Source: Pseudo-nitzschia pungens
Lineage: Eukaryota; Bacillariophyta; Bacillariophyceae; Bacillariales; Bacillariaceae
Assembly: GCA_037355855.1 (NCBI GenBank)
Contig: CM074759.1
Coordinates: forward strand, 6,634,001 to 6,698,000
DNA length: 64,000 bases
Direction of reading: 5' to 3'
The notes below the pieces were generated by a model. The model saw only the letters and a program-made list of their open reading frames with translations, ran no database searches and was not told the DNA's origin. A program made the position numbers and the translations under genes. Shown one piece after another: positions 30,628-42,858 of this stretch (within the stretch, counting starts at the first letter, position 1; the number at the start of each line of letters is the position of its first letter).

Positions 30628-31740
30628 AGTGAACAAATCAGATACGAATATGAAAAGCTGATGATGTCAGCTAATTGGATAGGTAAGCCTTATGAACAAA
30701 GATGAAGATGCGCTCTATTTCCTGTTCAGTCGAGACAACATTAACCGGGTAAGTTAACCTTAGTTACCATTATTTGTTCTCATGAGGGGCGACACGAGGT
30801 GTCTAAAGTGTGAAAGATACCGTACGTAATTTTACCGAGAAAAGGAATACGGAATCTGGCACAAAACTTGTGAGGGCAATAATATCGCGATGACTGCGAA
30901 GGTGGTAATCAGTAATCACGTAATCACCTTTGGCATGGTAAACCTTACGATCGTTGGATAAACCTTACCTTACCGTTTTCAAATGTTGAGCATGGAGCAT
31001 GGAGCATGGACGAGTGACGAATCACAAAACAAGTTTGCCTTTCTTGAAGACACTTGAAGGGGTGACTGGAGTTGTTCTCGATCGGGGCTGCGAACGCACA
31101 ATACTACGACAAATGAAGTCTGGGTAATCAGTAACCAGCAGATACCTGACATTTCCGATAAGTTAAAGTTAAACCGAAACCTGGATTTACTTAGACCTCT
31201 GCAACTCCAGTAACTTTGTTGTAGTAGAATCTTCTCATCAGTCTCAAGTCAGCCTTACTTTACTTTCCCCGTCGTCATGCCGAAGCTTTTGAACATAACA
31301 TGCATCCTACCATTACCATGGCAAGGTCGCCTGCCACTACTGCTGATATGCAAAGTGAGGGGCTGATACTAGCAACAATGCTGTGCTACTCGACCTTTCC
31401 TTAAAACTGAAGTATTAAATCATACTGTCAGGAATAATTATAAGTTATGAATGTATAAGTTTTAGCGCCAGATTTCTGTCAACCTGTGAAAAACCCCGAA
31501 AATGGCATGGGTGTATGGAACCCACACCAGTATAGCATTCTTTCTCGCTGCTCGAAACATCATTACGGCAGGAAGCAAACAAGTGGTTGCTGGAAAATAT
31601 TCACGCCGATTGTTGACGCTTGTGCTCGAAACGGTTGCACTGGAACATTCTTTCACACACGAGACCCCATGCACTTTTTCATAGACGTATTTTCGGATTG
31701 ATCTCAGCTCCACAGAGGCACAGTATTTTCCTTATAGAAT
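30628..31740. other. Intergenic region
   Basis: 1.1 kb without a supportable gene. GTAAG/TTAC motifs at about 30747-30768 and 30939-30977 and a GAGCATGGAGCATGGA triplication at about 30988-31006 are the only structure seen. Confidence 0.55.
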
Positions 31741-32845
31741 TTAACGTTCACGCCATAACGAACTTCTCGAACCGCTAGCGTGAGAAGTACGAGACCCACG
31801 CGATGAACGAGACCCAAGAGTATCCACAGTTTTGTCGTCATCGAGACCCTCAACCGAATACAACGAAGCGAGTGAACGCTGCGAGGTGGTGCCAATGGAT
31901 GATTGGGAATTGATTCTTTTGAGGCTGATGCTGCCCAATGACGTATGGGAACCAGCCCTTCTATGAGTGCCACCACTCACTGACGACCCAGAAGTGATCT
32001 TTTTGCGAATCTTATTTATCGGGTTGCGATTGGATCTTTTTTCGTCCGCGAGGGCTGCCCGAAGTTTGTTTAATGTTGAAAAGAAGTACACTGCTTGCTC
32101 ACTTGCCTTGTTCACCTGCGTTTCAGCATCAATTTTTTTATCAGAAAGAGTCTCTGCTATTATTTGGGGCATCATGTTAGCGAGCATTCGAGCCACTACT
32201 TTTGGGACTGTTCGATGTTTTGAAGTGATGGGATGAAACACAAGTGATGATGAACAAAACGAGGTAAGATGAATTGATAATCGACCGCACAATGGACCAT
32301 AACGGAAACTACTCACGATAATCCTCTTCGAAGAATTTTCGGTTTGAAGTACCGATGCAATCTAAAAAGCAAGACAACCCCCTTTCCTTCCACGCCGATT
32401 CTGATGTCGATGCCAATACCATTGGATCTACATTTATAACGGTTAACTGTAAGACAGCAAACGTGTTTTCTCGAAACACTTCGTTCATCGTTATATCAAT
32501 GCCATTCTTTTTCAGTCCTCCAGGAATTTTTTTACAGAGTTGGTCACTCAACTTTATCGTAACATATTTTGGAGAAGCAAATTCACTCGCTGTATGAGCT
32601 GCTTGAGCGACTACAACATTCGGAAGCAATTTTGTTCGTTCTAGTTTCGTTGTAACTTTTTCCTTAACTGCCTCAGATACGTTCTTAACTAGAGACAACA
32701 AAAACAAATGCAATGGCAACGCAACACAAATGGCACAACGTGAGCTCGCGATCGATTTCTGGCAGAGACTGGCAGAGATTCATTTCGATGATGCAGACCA
32801 CTTACCAACGAGGTTCACATATAGTATGTTCCTTTTGTCTGTCAT
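31741..32845 (-). CDS. Unknown protein, three exons
   Basis: I do not recognise the family. Exons 32845-32806 (MTDKRNILYVNLV), 32688-32317 and 32207-31741. Introns of 117 and 109 bp have GTAAGT and GTGAGT donors and TCTCTAG and AACAG acceptors. Phases agree and give 292 residues. Exon 2 contains helical sequence (AVKEKVTTKLERTKLLP) and a compact hydrophobic region with SDQLCKKIPGGLKKNGI and LSCFLDCIG. Exon 3 continues with PKVVARMLANMMPQIIAETL and a helix ending in LNKLRAAL, then a Ser/Arg/Gly-rich tail of about 80 residues likely to be disordered and phosphorylated. No signal peptide or membrane segment. The start is uncertain: codons upstream of 32845 are also open but lack an ATG. Confidence 0.7.
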
Positions 32846-34401
32846 GTTCGTGATTTCATTGCTGTTTATCTTCTTTCTCTCTTCAATGGAATCCTTTAGC
32901 TTTTCGTTACAACCTGTTTCGCAAGTGTAATTGTCAATGCCGACGGAATCAAAACGAATTCAAACGAATCCTTTCTGTCAACAATTTGTGTGTGACCTTT
33001 GAAGTAATATCGGTATTCAATACTCTTCTTGGAATCTCTTTTCCAATCTTTTTTTTCTTCATCACGTGTCGTCTCATAATATGAGGCATGTTTGAGCGAT
33101 TCCGATCACATGTTCAGTTTTTTTAACGAGGCAGTTTCATCCGGTGCGCCAAGATTGGGTTAGAATGGTTTCAGTTTTCAACGTCTCGAATGCTGGCTGG
33201 CGGCTAGCCGCAGATGGCACCCATCTTAAGTATTTTCTTCACAATCCACGAAATGAGTCAATTTCAGGTCATTTTTTCTCTGGTGTTGAAGTCTACGTGC
33301 AACAACAATAGTAATTCCTCACTGTTTTTGCGAAACAAGCATAATATTATTGCTAGAAAAAAATTCATTGTACTATTTCCAATAGTACTTGTTTTGCGAA
33401 TCGGAATGAAGAGTGAACGGTTCTCAACAAACTTATGCTGTAATCTAATAAGTGGTCCAGTGATACTATTATTGATTCTAAAATTGTCAAAACATGCCTT
33501 CCGTTGACAAATAAATAATAATTATTTGGGAAAATTATAGACTTGGAGGAAACAATGCTGAGACGCATGCGCGAACTATGGTAAGGTTACTTCTTGTACT
33601 ACTGATTCATGATCCCAAATTCATTGGGTCAGTAACCATCTAAATTTTTCATAGCAGAGTGAGGAAATGTTTTGGCACGGGACAATTGACTTCTTTCTGA
33701 TGAGAGCGACATGGGCAAAAGCTGCACTCCTGCAAGTTCTGCATAAAAGAATCACGTCAATGTAATTTGCCAATCGATTTCCTTTAAATTGAGATCGTTG
33801 TCGTTGTTGAATGCATCAAACTGCAGACAGTAGTGAAATCTAGTTTGTTACCATCTAGAACGCATCATCGGCAATCGCCATGACCTGATAGATCTAAGGT
33901 TGTCTTGGAATGCAAAATGTATTTCAATTGCAGTGTATCAATCAGGGGTAGGAGGAGTAAAATTCAATTCGAAAGTAAGGAGCGGAGAAGAGTTGATTTC
34001 ATGTGGGCAATCCATTTGTAACTAAGTATGTTGGTGCTTCCCACTTGTCCTCGTGCGTTAATTCAGAACAAACATCAGTTTTTAGGTCTTTTCAACTTGA
34101 ATGTGGTGGATTGCGCCGTATTCGATATTACTCGCTTGAAGCTACGTGGAGATATTTTTTCCAAAATTTTATGAAAGTCGCCAAACTGCTAAGTGATTTC
34201 AAACTCCTAAACGAAACAAAATGAATATTTGTTGAACTTCATTGCAGTAGTACTGTGATTTTTGGAGTTATCTCTTTAATTGGGTGGAATTCTATCCCAT
34301 TCCCCCTTGACTTCCTCGGTCAATGAATATAGTCATTGTTCCTCTAGCCTTTCAGAACATGGCAACGTATCCATCACTTTGACCACAGCATCATTCGATT
34401 A
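32846..34401. other. AT-rich intergenic region
   Basis: 1.55 kb where both strands show only short ORFs without recognisable content. One GTAAGGTTAC motif occurs at about 33580. Confidence 0.55.
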
Positions 34402-35876
34402 TTATCCCGCATTCCAGAGACCCGAGTCGACGCATCTTTTCATGTGGTACTCGGCGTCCTTTGGATCCATAGCCATCAATGCTTCTCTCAGTTGGTCAGT
34501 GTCCCTACTCTCGAAGGCATCCTGCATTGCTTTGGGCAACGATTCGATGACTTCTAGAGGATCCAACCCACCCGGACCCAAGCGCTCTTCCTTGGGAATT
34601 TCGGACAAATCAACTCCTTCTTTTCTGACCCGAGTACCGTGTTCCTCTTCTTCCGCTCGCGCTGCATCAATTTCCTTGCGTTTGGTGATCGCTCTTTTTT
34701 CAATCTTTTCAATGAAAATCTTCACACCGGCCAAGAAACCTTCCAGAAACTCCCGTTGTTCCAAGCGATTGAAAAAAGGCATGATAGCATTTCCGGGATG
34801 AGTCCTCCACGACTGAGCTAGTTCCGCAATGTTGGTGACAATTTGCGACTGCTTCGCCCGTTGTTTCATTTCGTCGTGCTTGCCGTTCATTTCGTCTTCC
34901 AGTGTGGCCAACAACAAGTAGTTGGCGGCGTGTTCCTGCAACAAAATAGTTCCGTGCTTCAGCAAAAAGTCCTTGGAAGCCTCAAAACTTTTGATGAACA
35001 TGAACTGTTCGCAAAGATCAGCGTATCGTTCGGTGAACTCGTGGTATGTGTACAGGAATTCAGGGTCGGAGTCTACCTCTGTTGGATCGGTGTTGGATTT
35101 CTTTGGCGGTGCCGTTGCAGTTGTCGGCGATGGTTTCGATGGTCCGGCAGCGGGTTTGGCAGATGACGATGCCTTCTTTGCGGCGCTCTTCTCTTTTTCT
35201 TTCTTCTCAGCATTTTGTCGGGCTTTTTCAAATTCTTTCTTGGCTTGCTCGCCAGTGACTGTGGACTGAGCGTGTCCGGTGCTAGTGTAATTAGCTTTCG
35301 CCGCATCTTTGTTGACCATGGTTCGCTCTTCCTTAACTTCAAACATGTTGTCAATGTTCCATTTTTTGTTCTTTTCATATTCGTCCAGTTTGGCTTGTCG
35401 TTGAGCATTTTGCGATTTCAACTCCTCGATTTCGATTTTGATCGCTTCCGTGTCATCTAGGTCGTCGTCATCATCACTATCACTATCGTCTGCCTTGCGT
35501 TTTGCAATCTTTTTCAGATCACGTTCCAGCATCTTGATTCGTTGGTTGGCTTTGTCCATCTACCGGATCAATCGAGATGATGAATTTCATTCGTCGTGAC
35601 CCAAAACACGAAAACAGACAAACAAAAAAATCGGATTGGTTGAGAACCAGCAACAGAATATAAAGACTCTCATTTAATTCCAATCCTAATGATTATTTCC
35701 GGGCATACCTCATTGTTGATTCGTTTCTTGTCTTTAGCCTCGTGCTCCTCTCGTTCCACCCTCGATCTGTGCTTCATGCGAAACCAAGATTCACGGTCGA
35801 TATTGGGATGGACATCTTCTTCGTCATCGCTCAATTCGATTTTGTCCCACTTGGAATAATCAAAAGGCTTCGACAT
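34402..35876 (-). CDS. CDC37: CDC37 Hsp90 co-chaperone (2 exons)
   Basis: Recruits protein kinases to Hsp90. Exon 1 is 35876-35709, exon 2 is 35559-34402. The 149-bp intron runs from GAG|GTATGC to GGTAG|ATG, phase 0, giving 441 residues. Exon 1 begins MSKPFDYSKWDKIELSDDEED. The LSDDEED box contains the Ser phosphorylated by CK2 in other CDC37 proteins, and RESWFRMKHRSRVERE is the conserved kinase-binding start. Exon 2 has a coiled coil (DKANQRIKMLERDLKKIAK), a Lys/Ala-rich linker, the Hsp90-binding domain (LCEQFMFIKSFEASKDFLL) and the C-terminal helix (FLEGFLAGVKIFIEKIEKRA). Length fits the family. Confidence 0.95.
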
Positions 35877-36280
35877 TGTTGGTTTGCTTTCTTGGCTTGT
35901 GATTGCTTTCTATGATAGCGGCAGATATCCGCAATGAGATCCTAAGCTCGTGTGGTTGTGACAATAACTTTGTTACGACTCGCTGGAGTATTTTCAATTT
36001 TCAATTCTGTTCACTTTTTTGAAATCTCAAAACGCTACGGTAAGATTTACTGTACGGTAAGGTTTACCGTAAGTCAGATTGCAAGCACCCCCACAATTTT
36101 AAAAATTACTTTTATGACTCCAATTTTAAAAGAACGCTGTAGAAAAAAAATGTCCTTAGTCACGCGTACCGCACAGTACACGTACCGCGCCGTATTTTGT
36201 TCGAGTACAAGTATGCGGTACCAGGTACAAGTACACTTCGGTGCATTAGTAATATCACGTACGATAGAGGTACCGGTATG
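35877..36280. other. Intergenic region left of the Crypton array
   Basis: No gene. GTAAG/TTAC motifs at about 36042-36076 include both orientations (GGTAAGATTTAC and GGTAAGGTTTACC). The last seven bases, CCGGTATG, join the first transposon copy. Confidence 0.6.
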
Positions 36281-36692
36281 GTGTTCCTGAAATGCAACTT
36301 ACGTTGCAAATATTATTGATAGTACAACCACATACGGGATTCCACGTGGGATTCGATACACTAGTTGACACCATATAATTTTAGAAGTGCCCGGACCATT
36401 TTTTGTGGTCTGAGAGTAGAGTACTGGTTGCAATGCAATATATAGAAATATGGTAGAAACAATGGAATTTTACTCCCGTATTTTAACACGGGGTGCGCAA
36501 CTCTTGCAACAAAACGAGAGGCTCTTGAGTAGGGATTCATCTTTTCCGGAACCAACTCCGAAACCAACTCCGCCGACAGAGGTGCCCATTTCCTTTTGCT
36601 CACAAAATTAATCACTGAATACACAGCAATTGGACCATTTAATTACAGTAACAACAAAAAAAAGAGAAAAAAGAAACAAGCAAAACAACAGT

Positions 36693-36914
36693 ATGCCTCG
36701 ACAATTGAGTACCAACCGGGCCGCTGTACGGGCTCGTGAGCGTCGTCGACGGCAACGGGAAGCCGAAGCAGCAGAAAATGCTAGGAATTTTGCAATTGCC
36801 TTTGGAAACATGGGGACCCACTTGCTTCCTCCAGAAGATCAAGAGCGCCTTGCTAATAATCCGGACCCTCCTGATGTTGCTCAGGCAATCGCTGAACAGG
36901 AACGACAACGCCGA

Positions 36915-36946
<32 letters not shown>

Positions 36947-39005
36947 GCCGGCCCCCGCCGCTGCGCCGGCCCCCGCTGCTGCTCCCCCCCCTGCTGCTGC
37001 GCCGGCCCGCCCCGCCGCTGCTCCTCCCCCCCCTGCTGGTACAGGGCCAACTGGGCGCCCAATCTACAAAGTACCAGCAGGCCCTCCCCCAGCACTTCCA
37101 AATGATGTCCATGCGCCAACCCAAGTCTTCAAATACCACAAGATCTTGCTTCAGTTTATGAATTACGTGACTGGAGAGCCATACGAAAGCGATTCGATTA
37201 TTCCATTAGAACAACTGAATACAGTAAGACCACACCATCTCTTCCATTGGATGTGCTTGAAGGTGTATGGCAAGGAGAATCCTAATAAAAATGACACGCC
37301 GAAAATGAGATCAACTACAGTATGTTACTGGAAGAAGGCTATTTCATATTTCTTTGAGACAGAGATGTGCTGGTGCGAGCAAACGCAGAAAGGGAACCCC
37401 ACAAGATCCACTAAGATCAACCGGCTCATCATGGCTATTGGTCACAAGGAGTGTAAAGGCAATGGGAAGAAGTCAACTGCAGATCGTGGCTTCACCAAGG
37501 GAGAGTACTTCCAGATACTGGATATGTTGAAAGGGCATAGTATTAATCATCTAAGGCACCAAGCAATGGTGAAATTCCAGCTCCATATGATAGCAAGGGG
37601 GGATGACTGTTGCCATGTCAAAAAGAAATGCCTGGAACAGAACTTGATGTACCCTGAGTACCTAACAGCACAGATGAGATGGTCCAAGAATGTTAAGGAA
37701 GAGAAGCATGCGCCAAAGCAGTGCCTGCTTGGATCGATGGACACCCGATTCTGTGTATTGCTGTCCCTTGCAATCTTCCTGGAAGTGTGGCACACTGAAG
37801 GTGGAGGATCAATCAGTCAATGGTTGTTTGCAGATGGTACCACTACTGGTGCTGATCCTGAGGATGTACAGGATAAGGAAGCAAATGAAACTAAGAGTAC
37901 CTATCAGCAGGTTATATCAGGAGCAGTCCACAGTGATTTCTTTTGCCCTGAAGGTGATATGGCGCTGGGGACTCACTCACTGAAGAAGATGGGTGCCACT
38001 TTGGCAAGGGTTTGTGGCGCGCATCGAGATGATGTAGACTATCGGGCCAGATGGAGAACAAAAGCAATGCAGGATAGGTATACTGATATTCAGCTTGACT
38101 GGCCTGATGTTAATGCAGCAAGCAGGCTTTGCCAGAAAGGTGTCTGCCTGTACAAGGCAAAAGACGACAGCGCGCTTACAGACGAGTGGCTTGCGTCGAC
38201 AATAGCGCCTGGTATTAGATCAGCATTTGGTAATGGTGTTGCCACCATCCTTTCAAAGCCCTTGATGTGGGCTTGTTTCGATGCGCACGCTGTAGAAATG
38301 GTTCCCCCAGTCCTTAGGGGGAAGATTGTTCTTGCTTATGAGGAGTTGGATGGACACTTAGAGGAGGAGAACCCAATCCAAAGAGTGGAAGTGATCCCCA
38401 CGAACAACAATGGCGTTGTTAGCTTAGACGAGATCCCTGCAGACGAGGCAGAGATAGCTCTTGGGGCTTCCCTTGGGGGATTGCAGTGGAGGAACGCCAT
38501 ATATGCAAAGTTGTCCACTGTTCAGACCAATACTGCTGAGATCCGGAACCATTATCTTACAGAGGTTGCTGAACTGAAGAGAATGATTCGAACGCTGACG
38601 TCGGCCGTCCGGGGTCTTGCTGCTGCTCCAGCGCATCGAAGAAGGAATCCAATAGTTCCTGCTGATCCAATCCCCCAGGGAATTGCTCCTTCTCGCCGGC
38701 CTGCAACTCTGCATCCCCATCCGCGGACGCTGCAAGCCATGTGGGATGAGTATGTGAATGGGATTGGAGGAAGGAAGCCTGCAAGAGAGTTCAATCGGAG
38801 GGAGAGGGGTCGCGAGAAGTACAAGTACTCCAGAAGAAAGATTATCTGGGGATGTATTGAGCGCTTAACAAGGAGAGGGAATGATCTTAACACAGCCATT
38901 AGAAGGATCGAAAGCCACTATGGATCGAACCTGTCAATGACGCAGCTGATTAATGCCATGAGACGCGACGAGCGGAACGGAGGAGCTTCCTCTCTTCGAA
39001 ATTAG
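36693..39005 (+). CDS. Crypton tyrosine recombinase with GCR1_C-like DNA-binding domain, copy 1
   Basis: This enzyme should cut and rejoin the element through a tyrosine intermediate. 770 residues from ATG 36693; the frame is open 21 codons further up. Parts: basic N-terminus; Gln/Arg-rich region; Ala/Pro low-complexity stretch from a GCT run; helical core domain (about 150-290); catalytic domain with Arg in IARGDD (residue 302), a Lys-rich strand near 330-340, box THSLKK (His428, Lys431 where most families have Arg), Trp454 in RARWRTK and Tyr463 in QDRYTD, nine residues after the Trp. After a linker, residues about 680-755 (MWDEYVNG, YKYSRRKIIWGCIERL) match the GCR1_C-type domain found at the end of Crypton proteins. 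Copies 1 and 2 encode identical proteins. Confidence 0.88.
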
Positions 39006-39132
39006 TGACTTGTTGTTGGTGATACAGCAGCTGTTGGACAGGGGAAGTACCCCTGTTGTTGCTGCTATCAGCTGTTTTCAATTTCAAGTTTATTGTTGTC
39101 CCTTTGTTTGCTGTCCACCGGGGGATCAGTTC

Positions 39133-39158
39133 AATCGATTCGGTCGATCGAATCGATT
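39133..39158 (+). repeat. 10-bp inverted repeat in the Crypton 3' region
   Basis: AATCGATTCG at 39133-39142 and CGAATCGATT at 39149-39158 are perfect inverted copies with a 6-bp spacer, about 130 bp after the stop codon. The same structure is in copies 2 and 3 (+3289 and about +6581). Confidence 0.85.
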
Positions 39159-39478
39159 TGATCGATCGATGTTTTCGGATCATTTTTTGTCGCCTCCGCC
39201 ATTACTTGTTGATTGTTGTGTAGTGTAATACATCTGTAGTAGAAAATGTGTACATGTGTACCTTGCAGTCACCTTCATTGCTTTCAAGAGAGAATGGTTG
39301 GGGTAGTAGTAGTATTGTCATGTGATGTGATCGACCCATCATTGTCTGCGACTGCGGCGAGAACCCATGTCAATGATGTGTTTTTTGTTTTGATTTCCAC
39401 TTGTATTTTTTTTTGAGATGAAATCGAACGGTCTTCATGGATTTTTTTGGCTCCTCACCTGCTGACTTAGAGCGCTGC

Positions 39479-39497
39479 TGGTGCGCGCAGCGCACCA
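39479..39497 (+). repeat. GC-rich hairpin near the Crypton 3' end
   Basis: TGGTGCGC GCA GCGCACCA is a perfect 8-bp stem with a 3-base loop, about 70 bp before the unit's end. It is followed by CAATGT..ACATTG. It is repeated in all copies and could be a terminator-like RNA hairpin or a recombination accessory site. Confidence 0.8.
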
Positions 39498-39569
39498 ATG
39501 TTATGCGTTACATTGTACGTGTGTTTTGTACTGGTATTTATAGTTGCATTTAATTTATATATCAACATG

Positions 39570-40203
39570 GTGTTCCTGAAATGCAACTTACGTTGCAAAT
39601 ATTATTGATAGTACAACCACATACGGGATTCCACGTGGGATTCGATACACTAGTTGACACCATATAATTTTAGAAGTGCCCGGACCATTTTTTGTGGTCT
39701 GAGAGTAGAGTACTGGTTGCAATGCAATATATAGAAATATGGTAGAAACAATGGAATTTTACTCCCGTATTTTAACACGGGGTGCGCAACTCTTGCAACA
39801 AAACGAGAGGCTCTTGAGTAGGGATTCATCTTTTCCGGAACCAACTCCGAAACCAACTCCGCCGACAGAGGTGCCCATTTCCTTTTGCTCACAAAATTAA
39901 TCACTGAATACACAGCAATTGGACCATTTAATTACAGTAACAACAAAAAAAAGAGAAAAAAGAAACAAGCAAAACAACAGTATGCCTCGACAATTGAGTA
40001 CCAACCGGGCCGCTGTACGGGCTCGTGAGCGTCGTCGACGGCAACGGGAAGCCGAAGCAGCAGAAAATGCTAGGAATTTTGCAATTGCCTTTGGAAACAT
40101 GGGGACCCACTTGCTTCCTCCAGAAGATCAAGAGCGCCTTGCTAATAATCCGGACCCTCCTGATGTTGCTCAGGCAATCGCTGAACAGGAACGACAACGC
40201 CGA

Positions 40204-40235
<32 letters not shown>

Positions 40236-42858
40236 GCCGGCCCCCGCCGCTGCGCCGGCCCCCGCTGCTGCTCCCCCCCCTGCTGCTGCGCCGGCCCGCC
40301 CCGCCGCTGCTCCTCCCCCCCCTGCTGGTACAGGGCCAACTGGGCGCCCAATCTACAAAGTACCAGCAGGCCCTCCCCCAGCACTTCCAAATGATGTCCA
40401 TGCGCCAACCCAAGTCTTCAAATACCACAAGATCTTGCTTCAGTTTATGAATTACGTGACTGGAGAGCCATACGAAAGCGATTCGATTATTCCATTAGAA
40501 CAACTGAATACAGTAAGACCACACCATCTCTTCCATTGGATGTGCTTGAAGGTGTATGGCAAGGAGAATCCTAATAAAAATGACACGCCGAAAATGAGAT
40601 CAACTACAGTATGTTACTGGAAGAAGGCTATTTCATATTTCTTTGAGACAGAGATGTGCTGGTGCGAGCAAACGCAGAAAGGGAACCCCACAAGATCCAC
40701 TAAGATCAACCGGCTCATCATGGCTATTGGTCACAAGGAGTGTAAAGGCAATGGGAAGAAGTCAACTGCAGATCGTGGCTTCACCAAGGGAGAGTACTTC
40801 CAGATACTGGATATGTTGAAAGGGCATAGTATTAATCATCTAAGGCACCAAGCAATGGTGAAATTCCAGCTCCATATGATAGCAAGGGGGGATGACTGTT
40901 GCCATGTCAAAAAGAAATGCCTGGAACAGAACTTGATGTACCCTGAGTACCTAACAGCACAGATGAGATGGTCCAAGAATGTTAAGGAAGAGAAGCATGC
41001 GCCAAAGCAGTGCCTGCTTGGATCGATGGACACCCGATTCTGTGTATTGCTGTCCCTTGCAATCTTCCTGGAAGTGTGGCACACTGAAGGTGGAGGATCA
41101 ATCAGTCAATGGTTGTTTGCAGATGGTACCACTACTGGTGCTGATCCTGAGGATGTACAGGATAAGGAAGCAAATGAAACTAAGAGTACCTATCAGCAGG
41201 TTATATCAGGAGCAGTCCACAGTGATTTCTTTTGCCCTGAAGGTGATATGGCGCTGGGGACTCACTCACTGAAGAAGATGGGTGCCACTTTGGCAAGGGT
41301 TTGTGGCGCGCATCGAGATGATGTAGACTATCGGGCCAGATGGAGAACAAAAGCAATGCAGGATAGGTATACTGATATTCAGCTTGACTGGCCTGATGTT
41401 AATGCAGCAAGCAGGCTTTGCCAGAAAGGTGTCTGCCTGTACAAGGCAAAAGACGACAGCGCGCTTACAGACGAGTGGCTTGCGTCGACAATAGCGCCTG
41501 GTATTAGATCAGCATTTGGTAATGGTGTTGCCACCATCCTTTCAAAGCCCTTGATGTGGGCTTGTTTCGATGCGCACGCTGTAGAAATGGTTCCCCCAGT
41601 CCTTAGGGGGAAGATTGTTCTTGCTTATGAGGAGTTGGATGGACACTTAGAGGAGGAGAACCCAATCCAAAGAGTGGAAGTGATCCCCACGAACAACAAT
41701 GGCGTTGTTAGCTTAGACGAGATCCCTGCAGACGAGGCAGAGATAGCTCTTGGGGCTTCCCTTGGGGGATTGCAGTGGAGGAACGCCATATATGCAAAGT
41801 TGTCCACTGTTCAGACCAATACTGCTGAGATCCGGAACCATTATCTTACAGAGGTTGCTGAACTGAAGAGAATGATTCGAACGCTGACGTCGGCCGTCCG
41901 GGGTCTTGCTGCTGCTCCAGCGCATCGAAGAAGGAATCCAATAGTTCCTGCTGATCCAATCCCCCAGGGAATTGCTCCTTCTCGCCGGCCTGCAACTCTG
42001 CATCCCCATCCGCGGACGCTGCAAGCCATGTGGGATGAGTATGTGAATGGGATTGGAGGAAGGAAGCCTGCAAGAGAGTTCAATCGGAGGGAGAGGGGTC
42101 GCGAGAAGTACAAGTACTCCAGAAGAAAGATTATCTGGGGATGTATTGAGCGCTTAACAAGGAGAGGGAATGATCTTAACACAGCCATTAGAAGGATCGA
42201 AAGCCACTATGGATCGAACCTGTCAATGACGCAGCTGATTAATGCCATGAGACGCGACGAGCGGAACGGAGGAGCTTCCTCTCTTCGAAATTAGTGACTT
42301 GTTGTTGGTGATACAGCAGCTGTTGGACAGGGGAAGTACCCCTGTTGTTGCTGCTATCAGCTGTTTTCAATTTCAAGTTTATTGTTGTCCCTTTGTTTGC
42401 TGTCCACCGGGGGATCAGTTCAATCGATTCGGTCGATCGAATCGATTTGATCGATCGATGTTTTCGGATCATTTTTTGTCGCCTCCGCCATTACTTGTTG
42501 ATTGTTGTGTAGTGTAATACATCTGTAGTAGAAAATGTGTACATGTGTACCTTGCAGTCACCTTCATTGCTTTCAAGAGAGAATGGTTGGGGTAGTAGTA
42601 GTATTGTCATGTGATGTGATCGACCCATCATTGTCTGCGACTGCGGCGAGAACCCATGTCAATGATGTGTTTTTTGTTTTGATTTCCACTTGTATTTTTT
42701 TTTGAGATGAAATCGAACGGTCTTCATGGATTTTTTTGGCTCCTCACCTGCTGACTTAGAGCGCTGCTGGTGCGCGCAGCGCACCAATGTTATGCGTTAC
42801 ATTGTACGTGTGTTTTGTACTGGTATTTATAGTTGCATTTAATTTATATATCAACATG
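39570..42858 (+). mobile_element. Crypton-type DNA transposon, copy 2 (3,289 bp)
   Basis: Same orientation and same length as copy 1, offset exactly 3289 bp. The junction with copy 1 reads TATCAAC-ATG-GTGTTCC with no extra bases. Confidence 0.88.
39982..42294 (+). CDS. Crypton tyrosine recombinase with GCR1_C-like domain, copy 2
   Basis: 770 residues, identical in translation to copy 1, with every catalytic residue in place. The upstream A-rich region and the downstream hairpins are also the same. Nothing in this copy suggests decay. Confidence 0.88.

Larger units (their letters stand above)
36281..39569 (+). mobile_element. Crypton-type DNA transposon, copy 1 of a tandem array (3,289 bp)
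   Basis: The unit starts GTGTTCCTGAAATGCAAC and ends TATATCAACATG. The same ATG also lies just before the unit (36278-36280). There are no long terminal inverted repeats and no LTRs, as expected for a tyrosine-recombinase element. Subterminal ATGCAAC (36292-36298) and GTTGCAT (39543-39549) are inverted copies of each other, and TGCAAC TTAC GTTGCA at 36293-36308 is a small palindrome. These may be recombinase-binding sites. Confidence 0.88.

Noticed and set aside
36361..36624. 87-codon minus-strand ORF in the 5' part of each Crypton unit
   Set aside because: It begins with GTG, has no family match, and is conserved only because the units are nearly identical. One of three copies has a replacement change.
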